A DNA stretch of 64,000 bases, from contig CM064509.1 in assembly GCA_032716605.1 (NCBI GenBank), positions 41,080,866 to 41,144,865 on the forward strand. Direction: 5' to 3'. Below the pieces are notes generated by a model, which worked only from the letters and a program-made list of their open reading frames with translations, was not told the DNA's origin and made no database searches. The translations under genes and the position numbers were made by a program. Source of the stretch: Paralithodes platypus. Its lineage: Eukaryota; Arthropoda; Malacostraca; Decapoda; Lithodidae. Shown one piece after another: positions 23,554-37,163 of the stretch; the first letter of the stretch is position 1; each line of letters opens with the position of its first letter.

Positions 23554-26500
23554 TTGTACCTGGTGTATCATAGCCGGTACAGTGTACCCCTACGTCAATA
23601 TTGTGGCCTCCATCCCGGTCAGACCTCACATAGCAAGCTAATGATATTTTGGCTCCACTCCCTATCCACAACCCTCAACACAATCCACTATTAATATAAC
23701 GAGTACCTGGTGTACCATACCCGTAACAGTGTACCCCTATGTTAATATTGTGACCTCCATACCGGTCAGACCTCATATAGCAAGCTAATGATATTGTGGC
23801 TCCAGACCCTATCCACAACCCTCAACACAATCCACTATTAAAATAACGAGTACCTGGTGTACCATAGCCGGTACACTGTACCCCTATGTCAATATTGTGA
23901 TCTCCATTCCGGTCAGACCTCATATAGCAAGCTAATCATATTGTGGCTCCAGACCATATCCCAAACCCTCAACACAATCCACTATTAATATAACGAGTAC
24001 CTGGTGTACCATAGCCGGTACAGTGTACCCCTATGTCAATATTGTGACCTCTATACTGGTCAGACGTCATATAGCAAGCTAATGATATTGTGGCTCGAGA
24101 CCCTATCCCCAACCCTCAACAGATTCCACTATTAATATAACGAGTACCTGGTGTACCATAGCCCGTACAGTGTACCCCTATGTCAATATTGTGACCTATA
24201 TACCGGTCAGACGTCATATAGCAAGCTAATGATATTATGTCTCCAGACCCTATCCCAAACCCTCAACAGATTCCACTATTAATATAACGAGTACGTGGTG
24301 TACCATTGCCGGTACAGTGTACCCCTATGTCAATATTGTGACCTCCATACCGGTCAGACCTTATATAGCAAGCTAATGATATTGTGGCTCCAGGCCCTAC
24401 CCACAACCCTCAACACAATCCACTATTAATATAACAAGTATATGGTGTACCATAGCCGGTACAGTGTACCCCTATTTTAATATTGTGACCTCCATACCGG
24501 TCAGACCTCGAATAGCAAGCTAATGCTATTGTGGCTCCAGACCCTGTCCCCAAACCTCAACACAATCCACTATTAATATAACGAGTACCTGGTGTACGAC
24601 AGCCGGTACAGTGTACCCCTATTTCAATATTGTGACCTCCATACCGGTCAGAACTCGAATACCAAGCTAATGAAATTGTTGCTCCAGACCCTATCCCCAA
24701 CCCTCAAAAGAATCCACTATTATTATAACGAGTACCTGGTGTACCTTGGCCCGTACAGTGTACCCCAATGTCAATATTGTGACCTCCATTCCGGTCAGAC
24801 CTCATATAGCAAGCTAATGATATGGCGGCTCCAGACCCCATCCACAACCCTCAACACAATCCACTATTAATATAATGTGTACCTGGTGTACCGTAGCCGG
24901 TACAGTGTACCCCTATGTCAATATTGTGACCTCCATACCGGTCAGACCTCATGTAGCAAGCTAATGATATTGTGGCTCCAGGCCCTATCCACAACCCTCA
25001 ACATAATCCACTATTATTATAAAGAGTACCTGGTGTACCTTAGCCAGTACAGTGTACCCTTATGACAATATTGTGACCTCCATACCGGTTAGACCTCATA
25101 TAGCAAGCTAATGATATTGTGGCTCCAGACCCTATCCACAACCCTCAATACAATCCACTATTAATATAACGAGTACCTGGTGTACCATAGCCAGTACAGT
25201 GTACCCCTATGTCAATATTGTGACCTCCATACCGGTCAGACCTCATATAGCATGCTAATGATATTGTGGCTCCAGGCCCTATCCACAACCCTCAACACAA
25301 TCCACTATTAATATAACGAGTACCTGGTGTACCATACCCTGTATAGTGTACCCCTCTTTCAATATTGTGACCTCCATACCAGTCAGACCTCATATAGCAA
25401 GCTAATGATATTGTGGCTCCAGACCCTATCCCCAACCCTCAACACAATCCACTATTAATATAACGAGTACCTGGTGTACCATAGCCGGTACAGTGTACCC
25501 CTATTTCAATATTGTGACCTCCATACCAGTCGGACCTCGAATAGCAAGCCAATAGTATTGTGGCTCCAGACCCTATCCCCAACCCTCAACACAATCCTTT
25601 ATTAATATAATGAGTACCTTGTGTACCATAGCCGGTACAGTGTACCCCTATATCAATATTGTGACCTCCATACCGGTCAGACCTCATATATCAAGCTAAA
25701 GATATTGTGGCTCCAGACCCTATCCATAACCTTCAACACAATCCACTATTAATATAACGAGTACCTGGTGTACCATAACCGGTACAGTGTACCCCTATGT
25801 CAATATTGTGACCTCCATACCGGTCAGACCTCATATAGCAAGCTAATGGTATTGTGGCTCCAGTCCTTATCCACAACCATCAACACAATCCACTATTAAT
25901 ATAAGGAGGACCTTGTGTACCGAAGCCGGTACAGTGTACCCCTATATCAATATTGTGACCTCCATACCAGTTAGACCTCACATAGCAAGCTAATGATATT
26001 GTGGCTCCAGACCCTATCCCCAACCCTCAACACAATCCACTATTAATATAATGAGTACCTTGTGTACCATAGCCGATACAGTGTACCCCTCTGTCTATAT
26101 TGTGACCTCCATACCGGTCAGACCTCATATAGCAAGCTAATGATATTGTGGCTCCAGTCCCTATCCATAACCTTCAACACAATCCACTATTAATATAAAG
26201 AGTAACTGGTGTACCATAACCGGTACAGTGTACCCCTATGTCAATATTGTGACCTCCATACCGGTCAGACCTCATCTAGCAAGCTAATGGTATTGTGGCT
26301 CCAGTCCTTATCCACAACCCTCAACACAATCCACTATTAATATATCGAGGACCTGGTGTACCATAGCCGGTACAGTGTACCCCTATGTCAATATTGTGAC
26401 CTCCATACCGGTCAGATCTCATCTAGCAAGCTAATGGTATTGTGGCTCCAGTCCTTATCCACAACCCTCAACACAATCCACTATTAATATATCGAGGACC

Positions 26501-29500
26501 TGGTGTACCATAGCCGGTACAGTGTACCCCTATTTCCATATTGTGACCTCCATACCGGTCAGACCTCATATAGCAAGCTAATGATATTGTGGCTCCAGAC
26601 CCTATCCACAACTCTCAACACAATCCACTATTAATATAACGTGTACCTGGTGTACCATAGCCGGTACAGTGTACCCCTATGTCAATATTGTGACCTCCAT
26701 ACCGGTCAGACCTCAGATAGCAAGCTAATGATATTTTGGCTCCACTCCCTATCCACAACCCTCAACACAATCCACTATTAATATAACTAGTACCTGGTGT
26801 ACCATAGCCGGTACAGTGTACCCCTATGTCAATATTGTGACCTCCATACCGGTCAGACCTCATAAATATAGCAAGCTAATGATATTGTGGCTCTAGACCC
26901 TATCCACAACCCTATACACAATCCACTATCAATATAACTAGTACCAGGTGTACCATAACCGGTACAGTGTACCCCTATGTCAATATTATGACTTCCATAC
27001 CGGTCAGACCTCACATTGCAAGCTAATGATATTTTGGCTCCACTCCCTATCCACAACCCTCAACACAATCCGCTATTAATATAACGAGTCCCTGGTGTAC
27101 CATAGCCGGTACAGTGTAGCCCTATGTCAATATTGTGACCTCCATACCTGTCAGACCTCGTATAGCAAGCTAATGATATTGTGGCTACAGACCCTATCCA
27201 CAACCCTCAACACAATCCACTATTAATATACCGTTTACCTGGTGTACCATTGCTGGTACAGTGTACCCCTATGTCAATATTGTGACCTCCATAGCGGTCA
27301 GACCTCATATAGCAAGCTAATGATATTGTGGCTCCAGCCCCTATCCACAACCCTCAACACAATCCACTATTAATATAACGAGTACCTGGTGTACCATACC
27401 CGGTACAGTGTACCCCTATGTCCATATTGTGACCTCCATACCGGCCAGACGTCATATAGCAAGCTAATGATATTGTGGCTCCAGACCCTATCCCTAACCC
27501 TCAACAGATTCCACTATTAATATAACGAGTACCTGGTGTACCATAGCCGGTACAGTGTACCCCAATGTTAATATTGTGACCTCCATACCGGTCATACCTC
27601 ATATATCAAGCTAATGATATTGTGGCTCCAGACGCTATGCACAACCCTCAACACAATCCACTATTAATAAAACTTGTACCTGGTGTACCATAGCCGGTAC
27701 AGTGTACCCTATTTCAATATTGTGACCTCCATACCGGTCAGACCTCGAATAGCAAGATAATGCTATTGTGGCTCCAGACCCTATCCCGAAGCCTCAACAC
27801 AATCCACTATTAATATAACGAGTACCTGGTGTACCACAGCCGGTACAGTGTACCCCTATGACAATATTGTGACCTCCATACCGGTCAGACCTCACATAGC
27901 AAGCTAATGATATTTTGGCTCCACTCCTTATCCACAACCCTCAACACAATCCACTATTTATATAACTAGTACCTGGGGTACCATAGCCGGTACAGTGTAC
28001 CCCTATGTCAATATTGTGACCTCCATACCGGTCAGACCTCATATAGCAAGCTAATGATATTGTGGCTACAGACCCTATCCACAACCCTCAACACAATCCA
28101 CTATTAATATAACGAGTACCTGGTGTACCATAGCCGGTACAGTGTACCCCTATGTCAATATTGTGACTTCCATACATGTCAGACCTCGTATAGCAAGCTA
28201 ATGATATTGTGGCTCCAGACCCTATCCACAACCCTCAACACAATCCACTATTAATATAACGAGTACCTGGTGTACCATATCCGGTACAGTGTACCCCTAT
28301 GTCAATATTGTGAACTCCATACCGGTCAGACGTCATATAGCAAGCTAATAATATTGTGGCTCCAGACCCTATCCCTAACCCTCAACAGATTCCACTATTA
28401 ATATAACGAGTACCTGGTGTACAATAGCCGGTACAGTGTACCCCTATGTTAATATTGTGACCTCCATACCGGTCATACCTCATATATCAAGCTAATGATA
28501 TTGTGGCTCAAGACCCTATGCACAACCCTCAACACAATCCACTATTAATATCACGTGTACCTGGTGTACCATAGCCGGTACAGTGTACCCCTATTTCTAT
28601 ATTGTGACCTCCATACCTGTCAGACCTCGAATAGCAAGCTAATGCTATTGTGGCTCCAGACCCTATCCCCAAGCCTCAACACAATCCACTATTAATATAA
28701 CAAATACCTGGTGTACCATAGCCGGTACAGTGTACCCCTATAACAATATTGTGACCTCCATACCGGTCAGACCTCATATAGCAAACTAATGATATTGTGG
28801 CTCCAAACCCTATCCACAACCCTCAATACAATCCACTATTAATATAACGAATACCTGGTGTACCATAGCCGGTACAGTGTACCCCTATGTCAATATTGTG
28901 ACCTCCATACCGGTCACACCTCATATAGCAAGCTAATGATATTGTGGCTCCAGACCCGATCCCCAACCCTCAACAGAATCCACTATTAATATAACGAGTA
29001 CCTGGTGTACCATAGCCGGTACAGTGTACCCCTATGTCAATATTGTGACCTCCATACCGGTCAGACCTCACATAGCAAGCTAATGATATTTTGGCTCCAC
29101 TCCTTATCCACAACCCTCAACACAATCCACTATTTATATAACTAGTACCTGGGGTACCATAGCCGGTACAGTGTACCCCTATGTCAATATTGTGACCTCC
29201 ATACCGGTCAGACCTCATATAGCAAGCTAATGATATTGTGGCTACAGACCCTATCCACAACCCTCAACACAATCCACTATTAACATAACGAGTACCTGGT
29301 GTACCATAGCCGGTACAGTGTACCCCTATGTCAATATTGTGACTTCCATACATGTCAGACCTCGTATAGCAAGCTAATGATATTGTGGCTCCAGACCCTA
29401 TCCACAACCCTCAACACAATCCACTATTAATATAACGAGTACCTGGTGTACCATAGCCGGTACAGTGTACCCCTATGTCAATATTGTGAACTCCATACCG

Positions 29501-30553
29501 GTCAGACGTCATATAGCAAGCTAATAATATTGTGGCTCCAGACCCTATCCCTAACCCTCAACAGATTCCACTATTAATATAACGAGTACCTGGTGTACCA
29601 TAGCCGGTACAGTGTACCCCTATGTTAATATTGTGACCTCCATACCGGTCATACCTCATATATCAAGCTAATGATATTGTGGCTCAAGACCCTATGCACA
29701 ACCCTCAACACAATCCACTATTAATAAAACTTGTACCTGGTGTCCCATAGCCGGTACAGTGTACCCTATTTCAATATTGTGACCTCCATACCGGTCAGAC
29801 CTCGAATAGCAAGCTAATGCTATTGTGGCTCCAGACCCTATCCCCAAGCCTCAACACAATCCACTATTAATATAACAAGTACCTGGTGTACCATAGCCGG
29901 TACAGTGTACCCCTATAACAATATTGTGACCTCCATACCGGTCAGACCTCATATAGCAAACTAATGATATTGTGGCTCCAAACCCTATCCACAACCCTCA
30001 ATACAATCCACTATTAATATAACGAGTACCTGGTGTACCATAGCCGGTACAGTGTACCCCTATGTCAATATTGTGACCTCCATACCGGTCACACCTCATA
30101 TAGCAAGCTAATGATATTGTGGCTCCAGACCCTATCCCCAACCCTCAACAGAATCCACTATTAATATAACGAGTACCTGGTGTACCATAGCCGGTACAGT
30201 GTACCCCTGTGTCAATATTGTGAGCTCCATACCGGTCAGACCTCATAATTATAGCAAGCTAATGATATTGTGGCTCCAGTTCCTATCCACAACCCTCAAC
30301 ACAATCCACTATTAATATAACGAGTACCTGGTGTACCATAGCCGGTACAGTGTACCCCTATGTCAATATTGTGACCTCCATACCGGTCAGACCTCATATA
30401 GCAAGTTAATGATATTGTGGCTCCAGAATCTATCCACAACCCTCAACACAATCCACTATTAATATAACGAGTACCTGGTGTATCATAGCCGGTACAGTGT
30501 ACCTCTATGTCAATATTGTGACCTCCATACCGGTCAGACCTCATATTGTAAGC

Positions 30554-31113
30554 TTTTTTTTTTTTTTTTTTTTTTTTTTCTATATTCCAACTTACTTCCT
30601 CTCGGGCATAGGCTGAGAGCCTTAACATTCACCGCTTTACAATGAACAGTGAAGCCCGTGAGGTCTTGTTCCAGTCTAGGGAGTGAGACATGTGAAGCAC
30701 GTAGAGTACAACGAGCACCTGCCATCTTGCCTTCACATGAGGCACGGTGCTCACTCATGGCCCGAAACGACCCCATCTCTGAAGCCACCTCGTTCCCGTG
30801 CTTCACCTTCTCACCCCCTACACTCGGACTCTCACACTTACACACACACAACGCCACCTGTTGAGCAGATAACTCACCAGGCATTGCACCCCTATAGCAT
30901 ATTTTGAATATGGGAATATTCATACAGTGCTATTTAATCAGGGAACAATAAGGGTATTTTATTGACGTTTCGGTGGGCTTGTGGTAATGCACTGATACCA
31001 GGTACAGCACAAATTCCATCCCAATAATATCTTCCCATTGATACATCGGGATTTGAACCCGGGACCTTTGGATTACCAGGCCAGTGGCAAGACCACTCCA
31101 CCACACCTCCCCT
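30554..31113 (-). mobile_element. tRNA-derived SINE inserted in the 147-bp satellite
   Basis: Reverse orientation copy of the SINE at 13105-13635: a T-run (about 30555-30579) is the poly(A) tail. The tRNA-like head at 31045-31110 has B box ggttcaaatcc (one change from the other copy). The satellite resumes in register (…aagc / taatgatattg), with no duplication I can see. Confidence 0.9.
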
Positions 31114-32528
31114 AATGATATTGTGGCTCCAGACCCTATCCACAACCCTCAATAAAATCCACTATTAATATAACTAGTACCTGGTGTACCATAGCCGGTA
31201 CAGTGTACCCCTATGTCAATATTGTGACCTCCATTCCGGTCAGACCTCATATAGCAACCTAATGATATTGTGGCTCTAGACCCTATCCACAATCCTCAAC
31301 ACAATCCACTATTAATATAACGTGTGCTGGTGTACCATAGCCGGTACAGTGTACCGCTATGTCAATACTTTGACCTCCATACCGGTCAGACCTCATATAG
31401 CAAGCTAATGATATTGTGGCTTCAGACCCTATCCACAACCCTCAACACAATCCACTATTAATATAATGAGTACCTGGTGTACCATAGCCGGTACAGTGTA
31501 CCCCTATGTCAATATTGTGACCTCCATACCAGTCAGACCTCGAATAGCAAGCTAATAATATTGTAGCTCCAGACACTATCCCAACCCTCAACACAATCCT
31601 CTATTAATATAACGAGTACCTTGTGTACCATAGCCGGTACAGTGTACCCCTATATCAATATTGTGACCTCCATACCGGTCAGACCTCATATAGCAAGCTA
31701 ATGATATTGTGGCTTCAGTCCCTATCCACAACCCTCAACACAATCCACCATTAATATAACTAGTACCTGGGGTTCCATAGCCGGTACAGTGTACCCCTAT
31801 GTCAAAATTATTACCTCCATACCGGTCAGACCTCATATAGCAAGCTAATGATATTGTGGCTACAGATCCTATCTGCAACCCTCAACACAATCCCCTATTA
31901 ATATAAGTTGTACCTGGTGTACCATAGCCGGTACAGTGTACCCTATTTCAATATTGTGACCTCCATACCGGTCAGACCTCGAATAGCAAGCTAATGCTAT
32001 TGTGGCTCCAGACCCTATCCCCAAGCCTCAACACAATCCACTATTAATATAACGAGTACCTGGTGTACCACAGCCGGTACAGTGTACTCATATGACAATA
32101 TTGTGACCTCCATACCGGTCAGACCTCATATAGCAAGCTAATGATATTGTGGGTCCAGACCCTATTGTTACGAACTGGCACTCGGGTACACAAGGGCTCT
32201 CAATCAGGACTCGAATACGGCTCGCTGCCACAACGGAAACACACGATCCCAACCCCTGAGTACTGCCAGCCGAACAAAAAACACCAATACCCTCCAGAGT
32301 TCAATCTGCTATAACGGGGTATACAAGAACTCGGTACTAGTGTTCAACAACAGACTAATAAAGAGACAGGAATTATCTAGTCTGGTCAACAATCAAACAA
32401 TGAAGTAAAAAACAACAACACCAAAAGAATAGTGTTGGCCGAAGCCGAAGTAATCCACCCTTGACTATGAACTTAAGAAGTCCACCACCCTCTACTTCGG
32501 ATCGGCACTATTACGTTACGTTAATTAA

Positions 32529-33148
32529 CCCGGGAGCTGCGGGGAGACTCTTAAGAGTTCCCCCGGCGCACTGCGGGAAGACTCTTAAGAGTCAGAGAAA
32601 ATAAAAATCAACTTTTGACATCGAAAAAAATATATTTTTTTATATTTTTTTTTTTTATTTTTTTTTTTTTTTTGGCCCCTGGGCCATGCAAAATCTCAGT
32701 CCTCTACCTCCCCTCCTTCCCCACTTTCCTCCTCTCCTTCAGTTATCACCTATTTTCCCTGTTATTCCCTTATTCTGAGGTATATTTTCGTGCTAACATT
32801 AGAAATCCGATTGGAGGGTGTGGTCATCACTGATAGCAAGCGAGTGCAAGAGAGAGAGAGAGAGAGTATCGATCGACTGCGTCTCAGTGGCCTTGGGGGA
32901 AATTGGAGGGAAAGCAGATTGCCTCACCCATACATTATACAACTCGCGGGCTATATCTCCGATTTTGACCATCCAAACGCTGTTTTCACTCGTTTTATTG
33001 TTGTTCAGTTAATACCTTATAATCAACCATAATAGGCGCATATGGATAATATTAATGCTATTAATGGCACAATGAATATTTTAGTGAGGACCTCAAATAC
33101 GTCAGCACAGGGGGACGTTTCCAATTACCCCCATGCGCACTTCAGAGG
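32529..33148 (+). mobile_element. 620-bp TTAA-flanked repeat nested in the solo LTR (family M2, copy A)
   Basis: Flanked by TTAA (32525-32528; 33149-33152). It begins cccgggagctgcggggagac with two palindromes around gactcttaagagt. A T-rich tract (about 32635-32674), a pyrimidine-rich block, (GA)n, and an end ...atgcgcacttcagagg follow. Further copies lie at 61831-63113 and 63118-63678. The terminal inverted repeats are weak, so piggyBac-type mobilisation is inferred from TTAA only. Confidence 0.75.
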
Positions 33149-34201
33149 TTAATAGTCCTTAAGCATCGAGCAAGGAATCTTCTGAAAAAAGTTAGATGCT
33201 TCTCGGATGCTCGTAAGAAGTACGTATCGGATTTTGAACAGTAATTCAATAAGCAAAAACACTGGCAATTAAATACTATTAAAGGCTTAAATTGGCATAA
33301 GAATAATTAAAAGAATATGCAATAGTAAATGGCAAACATTAAAAGGAAGTACTCCACAAATGCAACGGCAATAGCCTACTCGGATTGTGCTCGTGGGCCA
33401 CTAATCACTAAAGTAGCCAAGCTTGCAACACATGAAATCAATAGTGCATAAACAATATCATACATAAGGAAAGCTTCAATACTATTCTGTATCTACTAAT
33501 CGAGTAAAGTCTAGCTGGGGTACTGTAGGCAAAAAGGTAGCAGTGACTGAGCAAAAACGGCTCGTAGCCTAGCGAAGTCCTCACGACTGTTTAAAGTATT
33601 ACGTAAAAACTAACAAGTGCACTTTGAGAAATCCAGATTCCTTGTATCTGTTTTTCTCCCGGCTCCTTGACAAAGTAAAAACAAACTGTTAATAAAATAC
33701 AGGGTGGTTAGGCTCTTGCCCTCACGCACTGTAAATTATTAACTCAACACAGTCAGCCGCGAAGACAACCTAGGCTTCACTAAACCGAAACGAGTATGCA
33801 GGTTTATCGCTTAACCACTGCATCAAACAACAACTCTTAACACAGAAAAGCCTTACCCCAGTCTAGCATTACCTAGACTAGCAGAAAACAGGAATAATAA
33901 TAATAACACGTGGGAAATGCATATACAAGTGCAACAAACATAAATCAATCCTATTCTAAGTCAACCCTTCCAAAATAGGCTATCTAATAGGCAAGTATCT
34001 CGTGAGAACTCAAGCGATAATACGTTGGCTGACTAGCTCTGCACCAACGGGACCATGGAAGTTAAACAGGCAGGGAAAAGAGGAAATAAGAATGTAAGGT
34101 AGTAGAGAAAGTTCCCATCAGTCAGAAGAATATAAATAGTTAGCAAGGGAAATGAGAAGTCGCTCTGCCTAATGAGTTCTGATGAAAAAATGACTAGACT
34201 T

Positions 34202-34214
34202 CCCTTTTATACCC
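34202..34214 (-). promoter_or_regulatory. TATA box of the solo LTR promoter
   Basis: gggtataaaaggg on the minus strand, about 420 bp from the LTR's own 5' end. This suits a U3 pol II promoter. Confidence 0.65.
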
Positions 34215-34667
34215 GGCCCTCTAGTGAGCCCAACGTGAACTACTAAGGACCGCCCACTGACAACCATTACGTAATTTCTCTCTCTCCTCTGGGATTACAC
34301 AAAGGCTCCCCCTAGCACTGAGGGAGGGAGGAGTGCTAGTGAGGCCTACCTCCTGCCTGGCGTACCCACTGACCCCTAACTGTGGCTGTTTCTCTTCCCA
34401 TCATTACAAATAAGTTTTACACACAATACTTATAACTAATGATATAAAATAGAACTCGTTGACTCAGATGAAAACAAAATACATAGAATACTTATAGTAC
34501 AACGGCTCACATGAACTAAGTTAGGAAACTCTACATAGACTACAGCCAAAGTTCCTGCCCTGACGATCCTAGCGAGAGTGGGGCATGACTAGGCGTTCTG
34601 TACAGCATGCTCACACGTGGACATGCGTCACACTATCCACAACCCTCAATACAATCCACTATTAATT

Positions 34668-34887
34668 AGCGGCTCGCTTGGTGTAGTGACTAGCGTCTCG
34701 GACTTCCACCCAGAAGGCCCGGGTTCGCGCCCACGCTCGGCGCATTAAAGATTTTTCACAAGCACTGAGTCGTTACCATCCCTCATGAGCAAAGGGATGG
34801 GGTAGTAGTACAGGACCCCAATGGAAATACGCCTAATCGGCCTTATTGAGCTCCTTAGAGCTTAGCATGCGCTTAAACTATTATTAT
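34668..34887 (+). mobile_element. Second SINE family: tRNA-like head, (ATT)n tail
   Basis: Starts agcggctcgcttggtgtagt with an A box (tggtgtagtga) and B box (ggttcgcgcc). A roughly 140-bp body follows, then attattatta. It lies in a satellite monomer only 35 bp from the solo LTR edge. The head is tRNA-like but truncated or diverged and is not a functional tRNA gene. The tail differs from the poly(A) SINE, so a different LINE probably moved it. Confidence 0.8.
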
Positions 34888-37163
34888 TATATTACGAGTA
34901 CCTGGTATACCATAGCCGGTACAGTGTACCCCTATGTCAATATTGTGACCTCCATACCGGTCAGACCTCACATAGCAAGCTAATGATATTTTAGCTCCAC
35001 TCTCTATCCACAACCCTCAACAAAATCCACGATTAATATAACTAGTACCTGGTGTACCATAGCCGGTACAGTGTACCCCTCTGTCAATATTGTGACCTCC
35101 ATACCGGTCAGACCTCATATAGCAAGCTAATGATATTGTGGCTCTAGACCCTATCCACAACCCTCAACACAATCCACTATTAATATAATGAGTACCTGGT
35201 GTACCATAGCCGGTACAGTGTACCCCTATTTCAATATTGTGACCTCCATACCAGTCAGACCTCGAATAGCAAGCCAATAATATTGTAGTTCCAAACACTA
35301 TCCCCAACCCTCAACACAATCCACTATTAATATAACGAGTACCTGGTGTACCATAGCCGGTACAGTGTACCCCTATATCAATATTGTGACCTCCATACCG
35401 GTCAGACCTCATATAGCAAGCTAATGATATTGTGGCTTCAGTCCCTATCCATAACCTTCAACACAATCCACTATTAATATAACGTGTACCTGGTGTACCA
35501 TAGCCGGTACAGTGTACCCCTATGTCAATATTGTGACCTCCATACCGGCCAGACCTCATATAGCAAGCTAATGATATTTTGGCTCCAGACCCTATCCCCA
35601 ACCCTCAACACAATCCACTATTAATATAATGAGTACCTGGTGTACCATAGCCGGTACAGTGTACCCCTATGTCAATATTGTGACCTCCATACCGGTCAGA
35701 CCTCATATAGCAAGCTAATGGTATTGTGGCTCCAGTTCTTATCCACAACCCTCAACACAATCCACTATTAATATAACGAGGACCTGGTGTACCATAGCCG
35801 GTACAGTGTACCCCTATTTCCATATTGTTACTTCCATACCGGTCAGACCTCATATAGCAAGCTAATAATAATGTGGCTCCAGACCCTATCCACAACCCTC
35901 AACACAATTCACTATTAATATAATGTGTACCTGGTGTACCATAGCTGGTATAGTGTACCCCTATGTCAATATTGTGACCTCCATACCGGCCAGACCTCAT
36001 ATAGCAAGCTAATGATATTTTGGCTCCACTCCCTATCCACAACCCTCAACACAATCCACTCTTAATATAATTAGTACCTGGTGTACCATAGCCGGTACAG
36101 TGTACCCCTATGTCAATATTGTGACCTCCATACCGGTCAGACCTCATATAGCAAGCTAATGATATTGTGGCTCTAGACCCTATCCACAACCCTCAACACA
36201 ATCCACTATTAATATAACGAGTACCTGGTGTACCATAACCGGTACAGTGTACCCCTATGTCAATATTGTGACTTCCATACCGGTCAGACCTCATATAGAA
36301 AGCTAATGATATTTTGGTTCCACTCCCTATCCACAACCCTCAACACAATCCACTATTAATATAACTAGTACCTGGGGTTCCATAGCCGGTACAGTGTACC
36401 CCTGTGTCAATATTGTGACCTCCATACCGGTCAGACCTCATATAGCAAGCTAATGATATTGTGGCTACAGATCCTATCCGCAACCCTCAACACAATCCAC
36501 TATTAATATAACGAGTACCTGGTGTACCAGAGCCGGTACAGTGTACCCTTATTTCAATATTGTGACCTCCATACCTGTCAGACCTCGTATAGCAAGCTAA
36601 TGATATTGTGGCTCCAGACCCTATCGCTAACCCTCAACAGATTCCACTATTAATATAACGAGTACCTGGTGTACCATAGCCGGTACAGTGTACCCTTATG
36701 TTAATATTGTGACCTCCATACCGGTCAGACCTCATATAGCAAGCTAATGATATTGTGGCTCCAGGCCCTATCCACAACCCTCAACACAATCCACTAATAA
36801 TATAACGAGTACCTGGTGTACCTTAGCCGGTACAGTGTACCCCTATATCAATATTGTGACCTCCATACCGGTCAGACCTCATATAGCAAGCTAATGATAT
36901 TGTGGCTACAGACCCTATCCACAACCGTCAACACAATCCACTATTAATATAACGAGTACCTGGTGTACCATAGCCGGTACAGTGTACCCCTATGTCAATA
37001 TTGTGACCTCCATACCTGTCAGACCTCGTATAGCAAGCTAATGATATTGTGGCTCCAGACCCTATCCACAACCCTCAACACAATCCACTATTGTTATAAC
37101 GTGTGCCGGTGTACCATAGCCGGTACAATGTACCCCTATTTCAATATTGTGACCTCCATACCG

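Larger units (their letters stand above)
32166..34632 (-). mobile_element. Solo LTR, related to the gypsy-type LTR at 1284-9559
   Basis: 2,467 bp bounded by a direct repeat CTAT (32162-32165 and 34633-34636) in the middle of a satellite monomer. Read on the minus strand it runs TGTGACGC...CGTAACA. Its end shares with the LTRs at 1.3-9.6 kb the blocks taccccgttat, ctctggagggt and agtgcc..gtcgtaaca-like terminus. It also carries a TATA box ggtataaaaggg. No internal region is present, as expected after LTR-LTR recombination. A 620-bp TTAA repeat is nested inside. Confidence 0.9.
23554..37163. repeat. 147-bp satellite array, about 70 monomers, with insertions
   Basis: The consensus contains gagtacctggtgtaccatag, ccggtacagtgtacccctat, gtcaatattgtgacctccat, accggtcagacctcatatag, caagctaatgatattgtggc and cctcaacacaatccactatt. 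Starts of gagtacctgg at 23701, 23848, 23995 and 24142 are each 147 apart. Copies diverge by point changes. Longer blocks repeat at 1,176 bp (8 monomers), for example the tatttatataactag variant at 27951 and 29127 and catacatgtc at 28171 and 29347. The array is interrupted at 30554-31113, 32166-34632 and 34668-34887. The monomer carries the imperfect dyad ggtacagtgtacc. Confidence 0.98.

Noticed and set aside
34670..34742. tRNA gene inside the satellite
   Set aside because: tRNA-like head continues into a SINE body with (ATT)n tail; the fold is imperfect.
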